This document shows, piece after piece, positions 1 to 13,700 of a stretch of 64,000 bases of DNA. Source of the stretch: Ehretia macrophylla (taxonomy: Eukaryota > Streptophyta > Magnoliopsida > Boraginales > Ehretiaceae); NCBI GenBank assembly GCA_037974665.1, contig CM075771.1:35076425-35140424 (forward strand), read 5' to 3'. The position numbers were made by a program, and so were the translations under genes. Numbering within the stretch: position 1 is the first letter of the stretch; every line of letters begins with the position of its first letter. The notes beneath the pieces are model-generated. The model saw nothing but the letters and a program-made list of their open reading frames with translations, made no database searches and had not been told where the DNA came from.

Positions 1-2072
1 CAACTTTTGTGGAAGAAATCGTTCTTAATGTCCTCCGTCTAGGGTCCTTTTCATTCAAGATCCCATTTTTTAGCTTGAGTTTGCAGGAAAAATTAAATTT
101 GCTTAGCTCTCTTTTATTTTATGGTGTAAATTAAAGAATCCAATGGCCAATGACTACTAAACATGACAAAATTTTATCTCTAAATTATTTTTATTTGCTT
201 CTAATATATATATATATATATATTTGTCGAAGTAACATGTAGTTTTAATTTGGTGTTGAAACATGGCCTGTTTGGATCAGCAAATTAAAACTAGATCTGA
301 CCCCGTGATGGCAAGACCCAGATACGTGATCTCATGTCCTCCCCCCTCTTATAATTCAATCACACTCACTGAATTTTAGGGATTTGTATTCCAATAAATG
401 TTTAAAAGCTTATCTCATTCTATAAATAAATAAAATATATATGACCCTAGCAGCTAACAGAGTGGTCAATACTGACTTGTCATGACTAAAATTCTCAAGC
501 TGAAACATAATATCCTTCAATTATAAATTTTATCTGTTATTGATACTCATGAAGCATGTGTTACTGCACCACAATAGAATTTAATATCGTCTTGCCTATG
601 AGTTTGTCAACTTTTTGATCAAATGAAATTGCATTACTAAACAAGAGTACATCAATCAACACCAGTTGGATGAAAATCCAACATCAATAAATACATTAAG
701 TGGTCCGAAATATTCGAGACCCAATCGGTAAGGTATTTTTACTTTCACACTTAACTACCCCATCAAAAAATTGGCTCGCAATATATTTCATTTGAGGGTC
801 AGAGGCGAATTGAAAGCAATCATTTAGAGCTTGGATTTATAGCTCATTCTATTTTGGTAGTTCGGTCGCGATGTTAACAAACAATTCAAAATACCTTGAC
901 TTTGTCCCTTCTTATATAATTATTGATAACAGTACTCTCCATAATATATAAAAAAAAATTGTGTTTATATGTGTTGGAACTATAAGATAATGGAATAAAA
1001 AATTTTAAAAAATAATAGAATGCATTGAACCCTTATACTCAGATTATAAATCACGATATTTTTAATATTCTTCACAAGTTTCTCGGCATTAAGAAAGAAT
1101 GAATCAGCATATGTGAATGGCATCGGCTAGTCCAACACCTCCATTTCTGCGCAGCACGTTGAATAGTAAAAATTATAGAATTAGAGAATAAATGAGATGG
1201 TCAATTATCAATTGGATTAAGAAACACGTTTTACTAACCTATTGATTTAACTTATTTGTTCAATCAACACTCACATTATTGGCATAGTATTAATTAAGAA
1301 TCAATTAACAACTAAAATGCCACATTTCGCAGCATAATTGGTTAAGCACTTTTTGCTCTCACGGTTCCAAGAATGAGCCAACTCATATTCATAAAAGTTA
1401 TACTGGAATGACCAACTTAAGCCTTAACATTCAAGTCTTGCCTTACAAACTCTTCTATAAGATTTTCAAAATTTCCTCAAAACCATTAACATTGAAATTT
1501 TTTAATTCTTTTTAAGATATGACGATTTACATTTTACACAACATTTTATATATCAATACAAGTATGTATGCAGTCGCTTAATTTTTTATTAATAGTTTCA
1601 CTTGAGATTTGACGTCTCATCGACTATTTATAATACTTTTGAGATAATACCAAAGTGATCGTTATTTAATTTCTTACATATTTAATTTTTTTTTTTTCTT
1701 TTTATCTAACGAGATGTTCTATTAACAAATCAAGTACAAGTATCTAATCTCAAATTGAGAAAGTTAACTTCCAAAATAGAACCTAATTGCGGATTTAGAT
1801 ATCCAACATGCATGTAAAGTACATAAAGTAACAAGTACAAAATCAGTGACACCATTAACAGCCTATCTAACTAAACTGTTTTTCTTTCCTCAAAGTGTAA
1901 CTAAAATTAAGAATGCTTATTGAAGATCAGTTGCTCTAATGTATTTGTTTTGATATTAGACATAAACTCTATATTTGTAAAAAGTTTAAAAATACTACAC
2001 TTAACAGATTCACCTGTAGGACCTAAAATGTATATAGGAGTATCTTACGTTAATAGGATCTGTGTTTTTTGC
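1..2072. other. AT-rich non-coding stretch
   Basis: No reading frame with protein-like composition and no RNA gene was recognised on either strand. The sequence is AT-rich with short TA runs (about 206-222). It looks like ordinary plant intergenic DNA. Confidence 0.6.
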
Positions 2073-2791
2073 TAGGAATAGTAACGGTTTAGATAACCGC
2101 AAAAAATGACAAAACTATAACCAAAACCGTTTAGGAGACCAATAACCATAACCGTAATCAAAATTCAACAGTTTTCAAAACCAGTAACCATAATCATAAC
2201 CGTTAAGACTAAAAACCAATTAGTTTAAATAAAAAAGACTTAAAAGTGTAAGAAAAATTAGTTTAAATGTAAATAAACTAAAAGTAAAATAATCCAAGCC
2301 AATGATAAAAGTTGCAATAAATTACATAATAATTTTATGAGCAAAAATCAAAATAAAAAAAATTATACAAAAAGAAATTCATTTCCAAGCGACGAGCGAG
2401 AAATGTCTCTTTTTTTTTTTGGGCAAGTAAAGTTGTTAATTCTTAAAAGTATAAGTATTGGTCTAATAAGTTTAGCCGTCTCTTTTAATTGAGCTTAGTT
2501 CACTTTTTTTTAGTTGAGTTTAGTTCAATTTTTTATCATTTTAATTACCAATTTTAGTTAGTCTTCTATTATTTTAAGTGTGTATATATGTTATATATAT
2601 TTTTTAAAAATTAATAATTAAATTTTGATTTTTTTTTTTTAGTGTAAAAACTAAAACCTATCGATTTATCTATCGATTTTCTTTTATAAAACCTAAACCC
2701 TAACGGATTCCCTATCAATTTTTGTTACCGAATTTTTATCGGGCGGTTATCCGTCGATTTCAGATAAAATGGGTACCCGTTGTCATTCTTA
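2073..2791. mobile_element. hAT-like non-autonomous TIR element
   Basis: The left end reads TAGGAATAGTAACGG and the right end is the near inverse, CCGTTGTCATTCTTA, giving imperfect terminal inverted repeats of about 15 bp. The flanks carry a candidate 8-bp target duplication with one mismatch (ttttttgc at 2065-2072, ctttttgc at 2792-2799), as expected for hAT transposition. No transposase frame is present inside, so it would be a non-autonomous or decayed copy. The superfamily rests only on duplication length and terminal T/A-R-G bases. Confidence 0.5.
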
Positions 2792-3031
2792 CTTTTTGCT
2801 AGTTGTACATCCAGTTTTCTTTAATTCTAATGAATACACTTGTTTACCTTAAGAAAAAAAAAATTAAGTGAACACTAGGCAAAGAATAAATAAGGCGACT
2901 GAATTCTTAACAATTAAGTCAAGTTACAAATATCAAACATTTTCAAGACGAAAAATGGCCCGATAAAGAGTTAATTACAAATAAACACGCCTCACGCAAG
3001 GCCAAACCTTATGGCAGAATTAATATATTTA

Positions 3032-4086
3032 GGAAAAATAGCACTTCTAGTCCTCATTGTTACACATTGTTTAAAATTAGTTTTTATTATTTTAAATGGT
3101 TAAAATCAATTCTCATTATTTTTATAAAAGTTCAAATCAGTCCCTAATATTTTCAAAAGTGTCAATTTAGTCACTTACATCAAATATTAGTGTTAAATTT
3201 AACAGAAGTGAACAATAATATAGGAGTAAAATGGTAAAAGTGATATAATATCTTTATAAAATTTTAATTTAGTCTCCCAAGTTTACAAATAAATTAAGTT
3301 TAGTCTTCAAAATTTACAACTAAATTAAATTTGGTTCTAAACTTGTAAAAAAAATCAATTTCATCCCTTCATCTTTTCCGATCATTTCCACAACCACCCC
3401 CACCACAACCACCATAATCACATTCAACACACATACACAATCACATACAACACAAACACTTTTCACACACACACAAAGACCACCCATACATACCTTACCA
3501 TCATCACCATCACCACTACCACCACTATTACTACCATGAACACTATCACCACCCACAGACACCCACAATCCACGCACATAGACACATACAAATACCCTTA
3601 TATATATATATATATATATAAACAAAACATATACATATCATACATATAAAACACATACATAATTATATATACAACACAAACACACATACAGTGGGTTTAG
3701 GGTGGAGGGAATGGGGGCTGGTGGGTTGGGTTATCGTGAATGGGGATGGAAGGGGGAGGGCACTGTGGGTGGGGAATGGAGGGGGTGGAGCTAGGTTTTT
3801 TTAGTATGCTAATTCTATTACAAATCGTTATGATCTTGTAACAAATGACATGGTTGGTTTAGTGGTATAACACATATTATCATGTAGAAGGTTTTGAATT
3901 TGAAACTTTGTAGTAGCGAATTCACATTTTGTTTTCTTAAAGTATACATATAAGGGTATTTTAGATTTTTTAATATTTTTCTGTTAGTTTTTTAAATGTA
4001 GGGACTAATTGATTTAAATTGTTTGAAACAATGATAACTAATTTAAAAAAATGTGAAACAATAAGGACTAGTGGTGCTATTTTCCC
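3032..4086. mobile_element. Mutator-like non-autonomous element, 9-bp TSD
   Basis: Terminal inverted repeats of roughly 90 bp begin GGAAAAATAGCACTTCTAG and end with the near inverse (CTAGTGGTGCTATTTTCCC). An exact 9-bp duplication ATATATTTA flanks it (3023-3031 and 4087-4095). Both are standard Mutator-superfamily features. The interior holds no transposase: it is a CA/CCACC-rich block (about 3390-3600) followed by a G-rich block (about 3693-3795). The low-complexity frame on the minus strand at 3320-3625 comes from that block and is not a gene. Confidence 0.75.
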
Positions 4087-5400
4087 ATATATTTACATAA
4101 TTCTTCATAATAACAATCTTATAGTTCATCTCATTTAGTTTTTAGTTTTTCTATTTTTGTGCGCATTTTTTTTTGGGTCGTTGTATAAACATTAAAAAAT
4201 ATATATATATTAGCCAATCCCTGAGGAATCGATATCATTTTTTATAAGCTATACTAACTTGAAAGGAAGATTATTAAACCAATTATGAGAAAGACACTCT
4301 ACTCTTATTGTACGAGTAATCCAATATTCCTATCAATTGTTAATAGTAAGACATACTTCAAAATCTTTATTTATTTTTATTCAAAGGGAGGCCTAAGGCC
4401 ATCGTATAGATATAGCAAGCAGGACTCGATATTACAACTTCTCACAAATACTGCGAGTGACATGCCTCAAAATCTTTGCAATATATAATATTCAATGGAA
4501 GAGCCGGGCACTCGAGGTTAGGGGGTGCCGCTTTGCCATCCAGAATTAGGGGTGTATTACGTGGCAAAGTCAGTAATCGGATTTGGGCACTCATTCATGC
4601 AAATTTATTTTATATAAATTGAAAAAAAAAACTATTGCCTTTATCCCTAAAATAATGACAATGATGAAAAAATATTAAAATATTTAAACATATAGAATTT
4701 GTTAGTATTCGAACCGAACTGTTTAATTAAAGATACAAAATAATCAATTAAAAATAAATTAAAGACAGTGTAAAAATCATTTAAAAAAATTAAAATTAAA
4801 TTAAATGTACAATTAAACTATAAAAGTTTAATTTAAATATTAAAAATATTACAAAAATAAATAAAACAAAATTCATACACAATGATAATACAAAAAGTAT
4901 TCGAAATATAGAAAAAAAATTTAAAACCTATTTATAAATAAGAGAATAAAAGTAAAAAATGAAGAGAGAAAAACATGAAAAAAAAGAGAAAATAAAAATA
5001 AGAGGATATTCTTAAAAGAACAAAAAAAAAAAATCAAATTTCAGGGGATTCATGTGAACCCTTGAGAACCATGGGGGTCCTCCAGTGATAATATTGTGTT
5101 TAGACCCAAAAAAAAAAAAAAAAAGACATGCCTCGAAGGGTAGTTCTGTCTGTATGGTTCGACCCATTCATTTTGTCACTCTCTCTCTTTCAGATCTAAT
5201 ACAAGCAAGCAGATCACGTTCACCCTCCAAAAGAAAAAAGAAAAAGAAAAATATTAATAATAAAAATACACATCCACATCATCATCGTCATCATTGTCGC
5301 CATCATTACAGAAAACAATTTCACATTCACATATTAGCTCAACCTCCATCTAAATTAACCTCCATCATCTCTCTTTCCCACCAATCTATACATACACACA
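4087..5400. other. Non-coding, upstream of the SAC gene
   Basis: Very AT-rich with poly(A) runs (for example 5107-5124). The short frames at 4285-4488 and 5085-5405 have no family features. The second is low-complexity and built on His/Lys-rich repeats. Probably distal promoter and spacer. Confidence 0.5.
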
Positions 5401-5408
5401 TATAAATA
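5401..5408 (+). promoter_or_regulatory. Candidate TATA box for the SAC gene
   Basis: TATAAATA lies about 500 bp upstream of the SAC start codon, just before a CA/TA microsatellite-like leader. Its position would give a leader of some 470 nt. It sits among other TA-rich sequence, so the assignment is weak. Confidence 0.3.
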
Positions 5409-5623
5409 TCATATATATATAATAATAATAATAATATATATACACATATACACACACATTCTATACACTCAGTTTAATTTCGTAAATTCAATAAAAGTTT
5501 CATTTTTGCAAATTGAAATCTAAGATCAAGGCTGTTTTTCTAACTCATATATAAAAGATAGCTATTGGTGTATGTGTGTATATAGAGAAGGATTTTATAG
5601 TGAAATTAGGGTTTGGATTGTGA

Positions 5624-5804
5624 ATGGAAAGGAAAGGATTGGGGAGGTAAATTGAAAAATTCAAAAGCTTGGGGGCTAAGAAGTGAAGGCAAAGATATAC
5701 ACTCATTCATACGCGTGTGTGTATATATATATATATGTTAAATGCTGTATTTGAAGCAAGCAAGGTGGGTGATGAGGGTGTATAGAGGTAGAGGAAAGCG
5801 GTGA
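5624..5804 (+). promoter_or_regulatory. Upstream AUGs / short uORFs in the putative SAC leader
   Basis: Three short frames start before the main AUG: 5624-5650 (8 codons, then TAA), 5735-5785 (16 codons, then TAG) and 5742-5804 (20 codons, then TGA). The last two overlap in different frames. If transcription starts near 5430 and this leader is not spliced, scanning ribosomes would meet all three before 5903. This is inference from position only. Confidence 0.35.
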
Positions 5805-5902
5805 ATTTTTTATTTTTGAATTGAATGTGGGGGTGATTGATTCCCGGGCCGGCGGCTCGGGCTTCAGCTTTTTCCGGTGATCTAGTCAACGAAAACTAAC
5901 AT

Positions 5903-8900
5903 ATGGATGCCTCAGAGAATGTGCCGGTGCCAGAGCTCTGCTCGACCGGAGAGTCTCCGACTGTGAATTCGGAAATTGACTTGCTGCGGCAAGAAGAGAG
6001 GGAACAGACTCCGCCTCCTTCTCCCCCTCGGGAAGGGTTTATGCAGAAGTTCCGGTTGTATGAGACGCGATCGGTAATGGAAAAATGAGATCTTTGAGCT
6101 TCTTTCGATGGCTAGATTGGTTCTGGTTGTGTTTGTGTGGAGTAATGAGTTGTGATTGTTTAGTTAGTCATATTGGGTTGTGGTTTGTTGTTTTGTGATA
6201 ACCCTTGCTTCAAGTATTGACATGTGCTAAAATTTATGTGGATTTAGTTAGATGTGCACGTGGAGCCGAATAATAGGTTTCAGTATGTTGCGTTTAAGAA
6301 CTCAGATCATTGTAATTACTATGTGTTCTAAGAAGTTGACTTTCAATTACTTACAGCATTTGTATGCATTTCGTGGGAAGTTGAGCTCACTGTTGTTTAT
6401 TCAAAATCTTTACTTGTGATTATCCACTTTTGGAGGATTAAGTTTCAGGAAATTTACTTAGAAGGAAATGGAAATAAGTTTCTTAAGTTTTTCCTTGATC
6501 GGTTGCATTTATTGATATGCCGAGGTTAAGAACAAGTCAGGGCAGAATTAATTACTTCTGCGACAGAGTCTAGAACTTCTGAGTTATTTACTGGGCCATT
6601 TAGTCTTACTTTTAGTTTCAGGCTTGACTTTATTCATGTATACACATCTTCTCGCGATTCATGCCTGTAAGTTTGTCATCTTGTGTCTGCAAAAGAATCG
6701 ATGGATTGATTATTCTTTGGTTGACTTCTGAATATGCAATAAGCATATTGATAAGTAAGAGGTATTGTAATGTGCGGAAAGGGTTGCAATGACGCATAAA
6801 TATTCCAATCAGTGGTGCTATGCATAAGACTTACCATTCAAGTGTTTGTCTCTCCCTCCCATTAGTATTTATTATGTCAAATTATCAGATTAGGCTGGAA
6901 AAAGTAGAGATTGTGGAGCTTTTATTCATTTATTTATATCTTTCTAAATATATACATGTATATTATAGACCACAAGGGTTGCATACACATGTAAGATATA
7001 TGCTAAACTTTCTTGGAGTATGCACGGGTTATGAATTTTTTGGAGTTTGTGTGCATGCACAGTTCCACATGCATTTTGACTTGAGGAATATATGAAGAAA
7101 TTGTTTCCTATCTTACGTGATACATTTTTCATTATTTTTGCTTCAGAAATTTTATATGATAGGAAGGGACAAGACTAGAACATACTGGAAAGTGTTAAAA
7201 ATTGACAGGACAGAAACTTCTGAGCTTAACATTCGTGAAGATTCAACCACATATACAGAACGAGAATGCTCTGACCTCTTGAGAAGGATACACGAAGGAA
7301 ACAGGTCCACAGGAGGACTTAAATTTGTCACCACTTGTTATGGCATTGTTGGTATGTAGATTTTGGGTGTCAGTTCTACCACTCGAGGAGGGTTAGAAAA
7401 CGTCTTCACAATCTAAATTTTGGTTCTCTGGTTTACAGGCTTCATTAAATTTCTTGGTCCTTACTACATGCTGCTTATAACAAGGAGGAGGCAGATTGGT
7501 ACAATTTGTGGTCATACTGTATATGCTATTGCCAAGAGTGAGTTGATCCCGCTCCCGAATTCTGCAATCAGATCTAATATGATGAATTATGAGAAAGAAA
7601 ATAGGTGATTCTCTTTGCTTTGAGAACAGTCTATTTGTACATGTCTTTTTGTCTTTTTTTCAATATCAGTTCTAATAAGTGTTGTTTTTTATTTTCGAAT
7701 ATCATAGTGCTAGTCAGGAATTTTATTAATCACTATCTTCAACGATCCATTTTGATCACGTAATCACTTGTATTACATATTCCTGAAGCATTTTTAGTTG
7801 AGCTAATGCTTGAGCATCCTGCGCAGTTCCTGCAAATTTGTTATGGTTTCTCTCTCCATCCTGCATCAGTTAACTGAAAGGTTTATTTGATATGACTATT
7901 ACCTCTATCATATCCTTTCTGTAACTTTTCCAATTGAGGAACAAATAAACTATGGATAACCCTCTCTCCTCCTCTTTACTTATTTGTAAGGATTTATGCA
8001 CCTCTTAGATCTGGGTAAATCCACGAAATACTTCTTAGATCCAGAAAAGTTCTCTGTTGGTAGGGTGGTTGTTGTATTTCTGGTGGTTCCCTTTTTTCAT
8101 TCCTCGTTTTTAGTAGCAAAAAAGGTGATGCCCACCAAAAGCTTCTCCTATTCATGTAAATTGGCCTGCCAATGTCTTTTTCAGCAAACCAAAAAGTTTG
8201 TCCTTGTAGATAGTCAAAGTGCAAAATGATTCTAGTCTATTAGCATTGGTAGCATTTAATTTTTTAATGAATAAGAAGTTACAGCTCCATTGAGTTGTAT
8301 GAGTGATCATAATCCTTCCAATTTTTAAATCTAAAATAAAAAAATCATAATACTTCTGAAATTGCTTCTAGTTATCATTCTGCTTTTTGTTGTTGGTTTC
8401 TTAAGTGTATAACTAGTTGTAGGCACAATATGTTAAATTTGAAAATCTTTTATTTCTGTGAATTGTTTCTTATCTAACCGTTTCATAGCATACCTATCTT
8501 TTATCTCAAATATATATTCCTTCAAAAGTTTTCTGTTTTCTAACTTTTAATAGAGTTTCTATTTTGATGATATAGATACAAGAAACTCCTCTGCATGGTG
8601 GATCTGACGAAGGATTTCTTCTTCAGCTACTCTTACCATGTTATGAGAAGTCTACAAAAGAACATGTGTGGCAACGAAACGGGGCAAGTCTTATATGAGA
8701 CTATGTTTGTCTGGAATGAGTTTTTGACCCGTGGTATACGAAATCTCCTGCAAAATTCGCTTTGGACCGTTGCGTTGGTCTACGGCTTTTTCAAGCAGGT
8801 GAGGTCCTTTGGGTCACTAAGTACTTTGTCTACCCTAAATTGAATCTCAGACATTTCATTCTGGGCTGTTGTAATATTATTTCCTCCTTCCTATTTTCTC

Positions 8901-10699
8901 TTTTGTTAGAAATCAGTATAACGCATAAGAGATCCTTATATCGGAATATGCTCAAAAGTACAAAACGTATGTTAAGCTATTAGATTTTCAACTCTCACAT
9001 AAAAAAATCTTTTTGCCCTGTCGAACCATGACATTCATGTACTTCACAATCCTTATTCAGAAATTTAAAAACCAGTCTTGTAGTTCACAGTGAAAATATG
9101 CAAATTGAAGACTTCGACTTTCCAGATCCTTCAAGGTCCTTCTATGTTTTGAACTTTGCTTTTCCTTCCCCTGTTCGCACAAGTTCCTGCTAGATGATTG
9201 TTTGAATAGTGTATGTCTTTACTCGCTCTCTTCCTCGAGCGTGGAAACTTTTCATGTATTGTTGATGACTTTTTGGTTGCTGAATCCAGGCTACACTCCC
9301 TATATCTGGGCGGGAATTCAAGCTGAATCTCATTGCAAGACGTTCACGTCATTATGCTGGAACCAGGTCTGTGCAAACATAATGTACTGTATGCTTTATA
9401 GGCAACCACAATTTACTACATATTGCAACGGGTCTTTAAAAACTTATTATTTCAATAAAATGCATTTTTACTTTATTGCACTTTATTAGACGCTCTTTTC
9501 AAGTGTTTTTTGTTTGAAAAAATTGTAATTTGTTCATCATGCATCTTTCAAGAGATGCAAAGGGGCAGACCATATGATCTGGATCCAGAAAGAATGGACT
9601 GCAGCGACCTGATTGAATTTTTTTTCCCAGGACATGTCTCTTGGGAAATAAGGTGTTCTCAGGCATCCTGTTGCTTGTACATATATGTTAATCTTTCTTG
9701 CTGTCCTAACAGTCGTGCTTTGTTTAGATGAGGGCAATAAAGGTGACTCTAACATGTCGTACAAAGACTTTTTGAAGTCCATGTTCAATGTCACCATTCT
9801 CATTAAGTGCTTTTCCTGGTATACTTGCTAAGCTTGTGTACTTTCCAATTTTGTCTTTCCGGGTGACTGATGGCAAATTGCGTGCTAATCTTGAACCCAA
9901 ACGCACACCTGCTGCTATAAAGACCTTTTGGACTTTCAGATGTTGAGTGAAATCATGTTTTAAAGCTATAAACAAATCGTGTACAAGGGAAAAGGTTTTG
10001 TGAGGCAGCATCATTAAAAAAATTCCCCCTAAAGCTGCTCTAGCAGGAATGGAATGTGTCTCAAAAATTGAAACACAGTAAGATGACGCTTGAGTTGCTG
10101 AAAAATGGTATGTAGGAATCTCCAAGAGGCTCTTAGGTCTACCTCCAGTCATTCATGGCAAAGCAAGTGTTCTGTTAGCTCTTGGACCTTCATTCTGGCA
10201 GCTTATTGCTTTGGTTTCTGAAAAAAGACAAATGCATTCTTCACCGTCCCAGTTATAGCCCAAATAATTCATAGACTGACCAATGAATTGCATTAGGTGG
10301 GGAGGCTGTATAATGATGGCTGCAGGTGGTATATATCTTCACTGGCTGTTGACACATGTAATTTCAGCTAATTTTTGTGATTGCTCATTTTCTTAGATAG
10401 TCAACGGTTAGAGATGCATTACACGCGTGTAGCATTCTTTGCATATTTGTGGCTTTGGCAGATCAAATAGCTTTTTATGGAAGATCTTTTTTTCCCTTTC
10501 CAAAAGCGTTCAATAGGAAGACATCTTTGTTAACTTTCTGCTTGCTATTTCATTCAATATCCAAATGCTCATTCTGTGCCCAGATTTTTTACTTTCATCA
10601 AGATATGCAGACAGATAATTTCTCAATCCTGAAGACTATGAAAATCCTCCTCAGAAATCAGTATCAAGGGACACTTTCCTGTGCCATATTAGCAAGATT

Positions 10700-10747
<48 letters not shown>

Positions 10748-13700
10748 TGATGTATGCATGAGCTCTGTTAGTTTCTCTTCTACAAGGTCTTTCCATTGGG
10801 AAAGGTGGTTGTTCATATACCTTTTCTACCTCATGATGCTTACTGATTATACCTCTTTCCTTTTTCATTTTTGGCTTTTAATGTGTCTATGTTTTCTGTT
10901 GTAGATATCTAAAACGAGGGGTGAATGAGAAGGGCAGGGTTGCCAATGATGTCGAGACTGAGCAGATTGTGTTTGAAGATGATGCAGAAGGGTCACCCCT
11001 GCAAATTAGTTCTGTTGTCCAAAATCGTGGCTCAATCCCACTCTTCTGGTCACAGGAAACTTCACGCCTGAATCTGAAACCTGACATTATATGTACGTGC
11101 TAGAATATCCTTCTATTTCAGGATTCTTTTACTGGCTGTACCTTGATTGTTGTTCCCATCTGACATTTATCTCATTCAGTGTCAAAGAGGGACCAAACTT
11201 ATGAAGCAACCAGATTGCATTTTGAGAATCTTGTGGAGAGATATGGAAACCCTATAATAATTTTGGATCTGATTAAGGTGAGAGATTGTTTCATGGTCTT
11301 TCTACTCAGAACATTGATATGCTTTTGCTGTCCCTTAGAAAAAATAAGCTAAACCAAACCAAAACACTAAGCCTTATCCCACTAGGTGGAGTCGGCTATA
11401 TGAATCAGATGATGCCACTCATTTTTATCAAGAGGCGTCAACTTTGTTAGCTCCATGCATGCGAGATCTTGTCTCATGTCTCTTATGCAACTCATCTTAG
11501 GTCTTCCTCTACCTTTCTTACAGTGTACTACCTTCATACCTTCCAACTTCTTACAAATGCCTCCACAAGTCGTCTCCTAACATGTCCGAATCATTTCAAA
11601 CGGTTCTCTCATCTTATCCTCAATCGTGACCACTGCCACTTTTTCTTGTTCCACCTCATTTTTAATCTTGTCCTTCTTAGTTTTGCCACACATCCTTCTC
11701 AACATTCTCGCAATTCTCGGCCACTAATATCTTTTGAACATGGTGGTACTTCATCACTCAACATTTTGAACTGAACAAAGCTAGTCTAATGGGAACAATA
11801 ATATTTTCCTTTTAACTTAAGTAGTATCTTTTGGATTCCTAACACACTCTTCCACTTCATACATCCCGCTTTGATTCAGGGATCGACATCAACATCAATC
11901 TCTCCTCCTTTTAGACCACAAAACAAAGATATCTCAAGTTTCCCTTTTTCATGTATTCTTGCAAAGTCCAATCTTAATTCTGACTCACCTCGACCTACTC
12001 TTGCGGAACTTGTATGCCATATACTCTGTCTTTGGTTTACTTAGCTTAAAACCCTTTGCTTCTAAAGTGTCCCTAGCATTAGCACCTTCTTTGGACTCAT
12101 CTACTAAAATAATATCTTTTGTCAATTGCTTGCACCATGGTACTTCATCTTGAATATGGTTAGTTAGCTCGTCCATAAGTAGGACAGAAAGATATGGGCT
12201 CAAAGGCTGATCTTTGGTTTAGACCTATTGTGATCGGAAAAGTACAGGTCTCTCCTCTATTTGTATTATTGCTCTATCATACATGCCATTTATCACCTCA
12301 TTAAACCTCAATATATGCCACACATACACATTGCTTCTCCAACACTCTCTAAAGGACCTCCCTAAGAACTTGGTCATATGCCTTTTCTAAGTCATCGAAC
12401 ACCATGTGTAAGTCCTGGTTCTCTCTCTATTACTCCATTAGCCTCCTTAGTGAAAAGATAGCTTCTACTGTTGATCTTTAAGGCTTCAAACCAAATTAAT
12501 TCTCTGCACATCTGCATTCCTTCTTATCCTTCTTTTATCACCCTTACCCATAGTTTCATAGGATCTCGCCGAAAAAAATGATTTTGCCAAAAGAATATCT
12601 ATCATCAAAACTGCAAATCCCTGTGCTGCTGGGAAAACAAAAGCAAAGAAATAGCCATCTGATACCATTACGTCTTTGTATTAACAGACACATGAAAAGA
12701 GGCCTCGAGAGTCCATCCTTCGAGCAGAGTTTGCTAATGCAATTGAACATATCAATAAAGATCTATCAGAGGAGAACCGCCTTAAATTTCTTCACTGGGA
12801 TTTACACAAACATTCACGGAGGTATTGAAGTTATATATCTTTCTTTTTTTATGATATGCTCCTTTGGAAATTTTTTCTTGTAAAATTTGATTATCTGCAT
12901 CTCTTTTACTGCCAGCAAAGCTACAAATGTTTTGCTGCTTCTGGGGAAGGTGGCTACATATGCATTAACACTGACAGATTTTTTCTATTGCCAAGTAACA
13001 CCGAGCTTGAGATCCGATGGATGTTTGAAATGGCCTTATTTTGAGTGAGTGTTTTTCTTCCGAGTATCCCAATTATTTCAGCTGAAATATACTATTTCAC
13101 ACAGTTATATAGTGTATTTGTATCCAGTATACAGAAGTGCATTATCTATTCTTGTCTTTTGAGAGATAGTGTGCTTCTTTGGTGGGCCAATATTAAGTTG
13201 TCTGGAACTGCCAAGTATATTGTCCATGTCACTGAATCATGCTTTCGCAGTGTCCTATGCTATGCAGTGCAGCACTGGGATATTGAATTCAAAGTTCATG
13301 ATTTAATGCTACCTAAGGGAAGAAATTAAAATGATGCATACTAGTAGTCCAGCAGGAAAAAGGTTTCCTGTAGGTGGACTAGAAGATCCAATTAGTGAAG
13401 AAAAGTATATTATCATTTAAGAGTGGGTCTGATGTGTAACATTGATATTCAAAATTTTGTGATGAATTAGAAAATAGAGGTCATGGCACTGACTTCTGAC
13501 CTAACCTCGGGCATGTTTGCTCTAAGGATTAGGAGAGTGAACAATGTTCTTGGGGGTCAGATCTATTGTTTCTTTGGTTGCTTATGTCTGGGATGTGTCA
13601 GTTACTCCCAAACTTTTACATCTTAATATATCTTTATATTGCAGTCACACTTCCTTTTTCCAGAATGTTTGTAAAGTTCGGCCATTCATTCCTAATCTTG

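Noticed and set aside
3320..3625. 101-codon minus-strand open frame
   Set aside because: Cys/Val/Gly low complexity produced by CA- and CCACC-rich repeats inside the Mutator-like element.
3693..3702. Telomere-like GGGTTTAGGG
   Set aside because: Only one full unit, within a G-rich transposon interior; not an interstitial telomeric array.
3845..3900. tRNA-like phrase 'ggtttagtggtataa'
   Set aside because: No cloverleaf arms or proper B box could be paired; it sits inside a DNA transposon.
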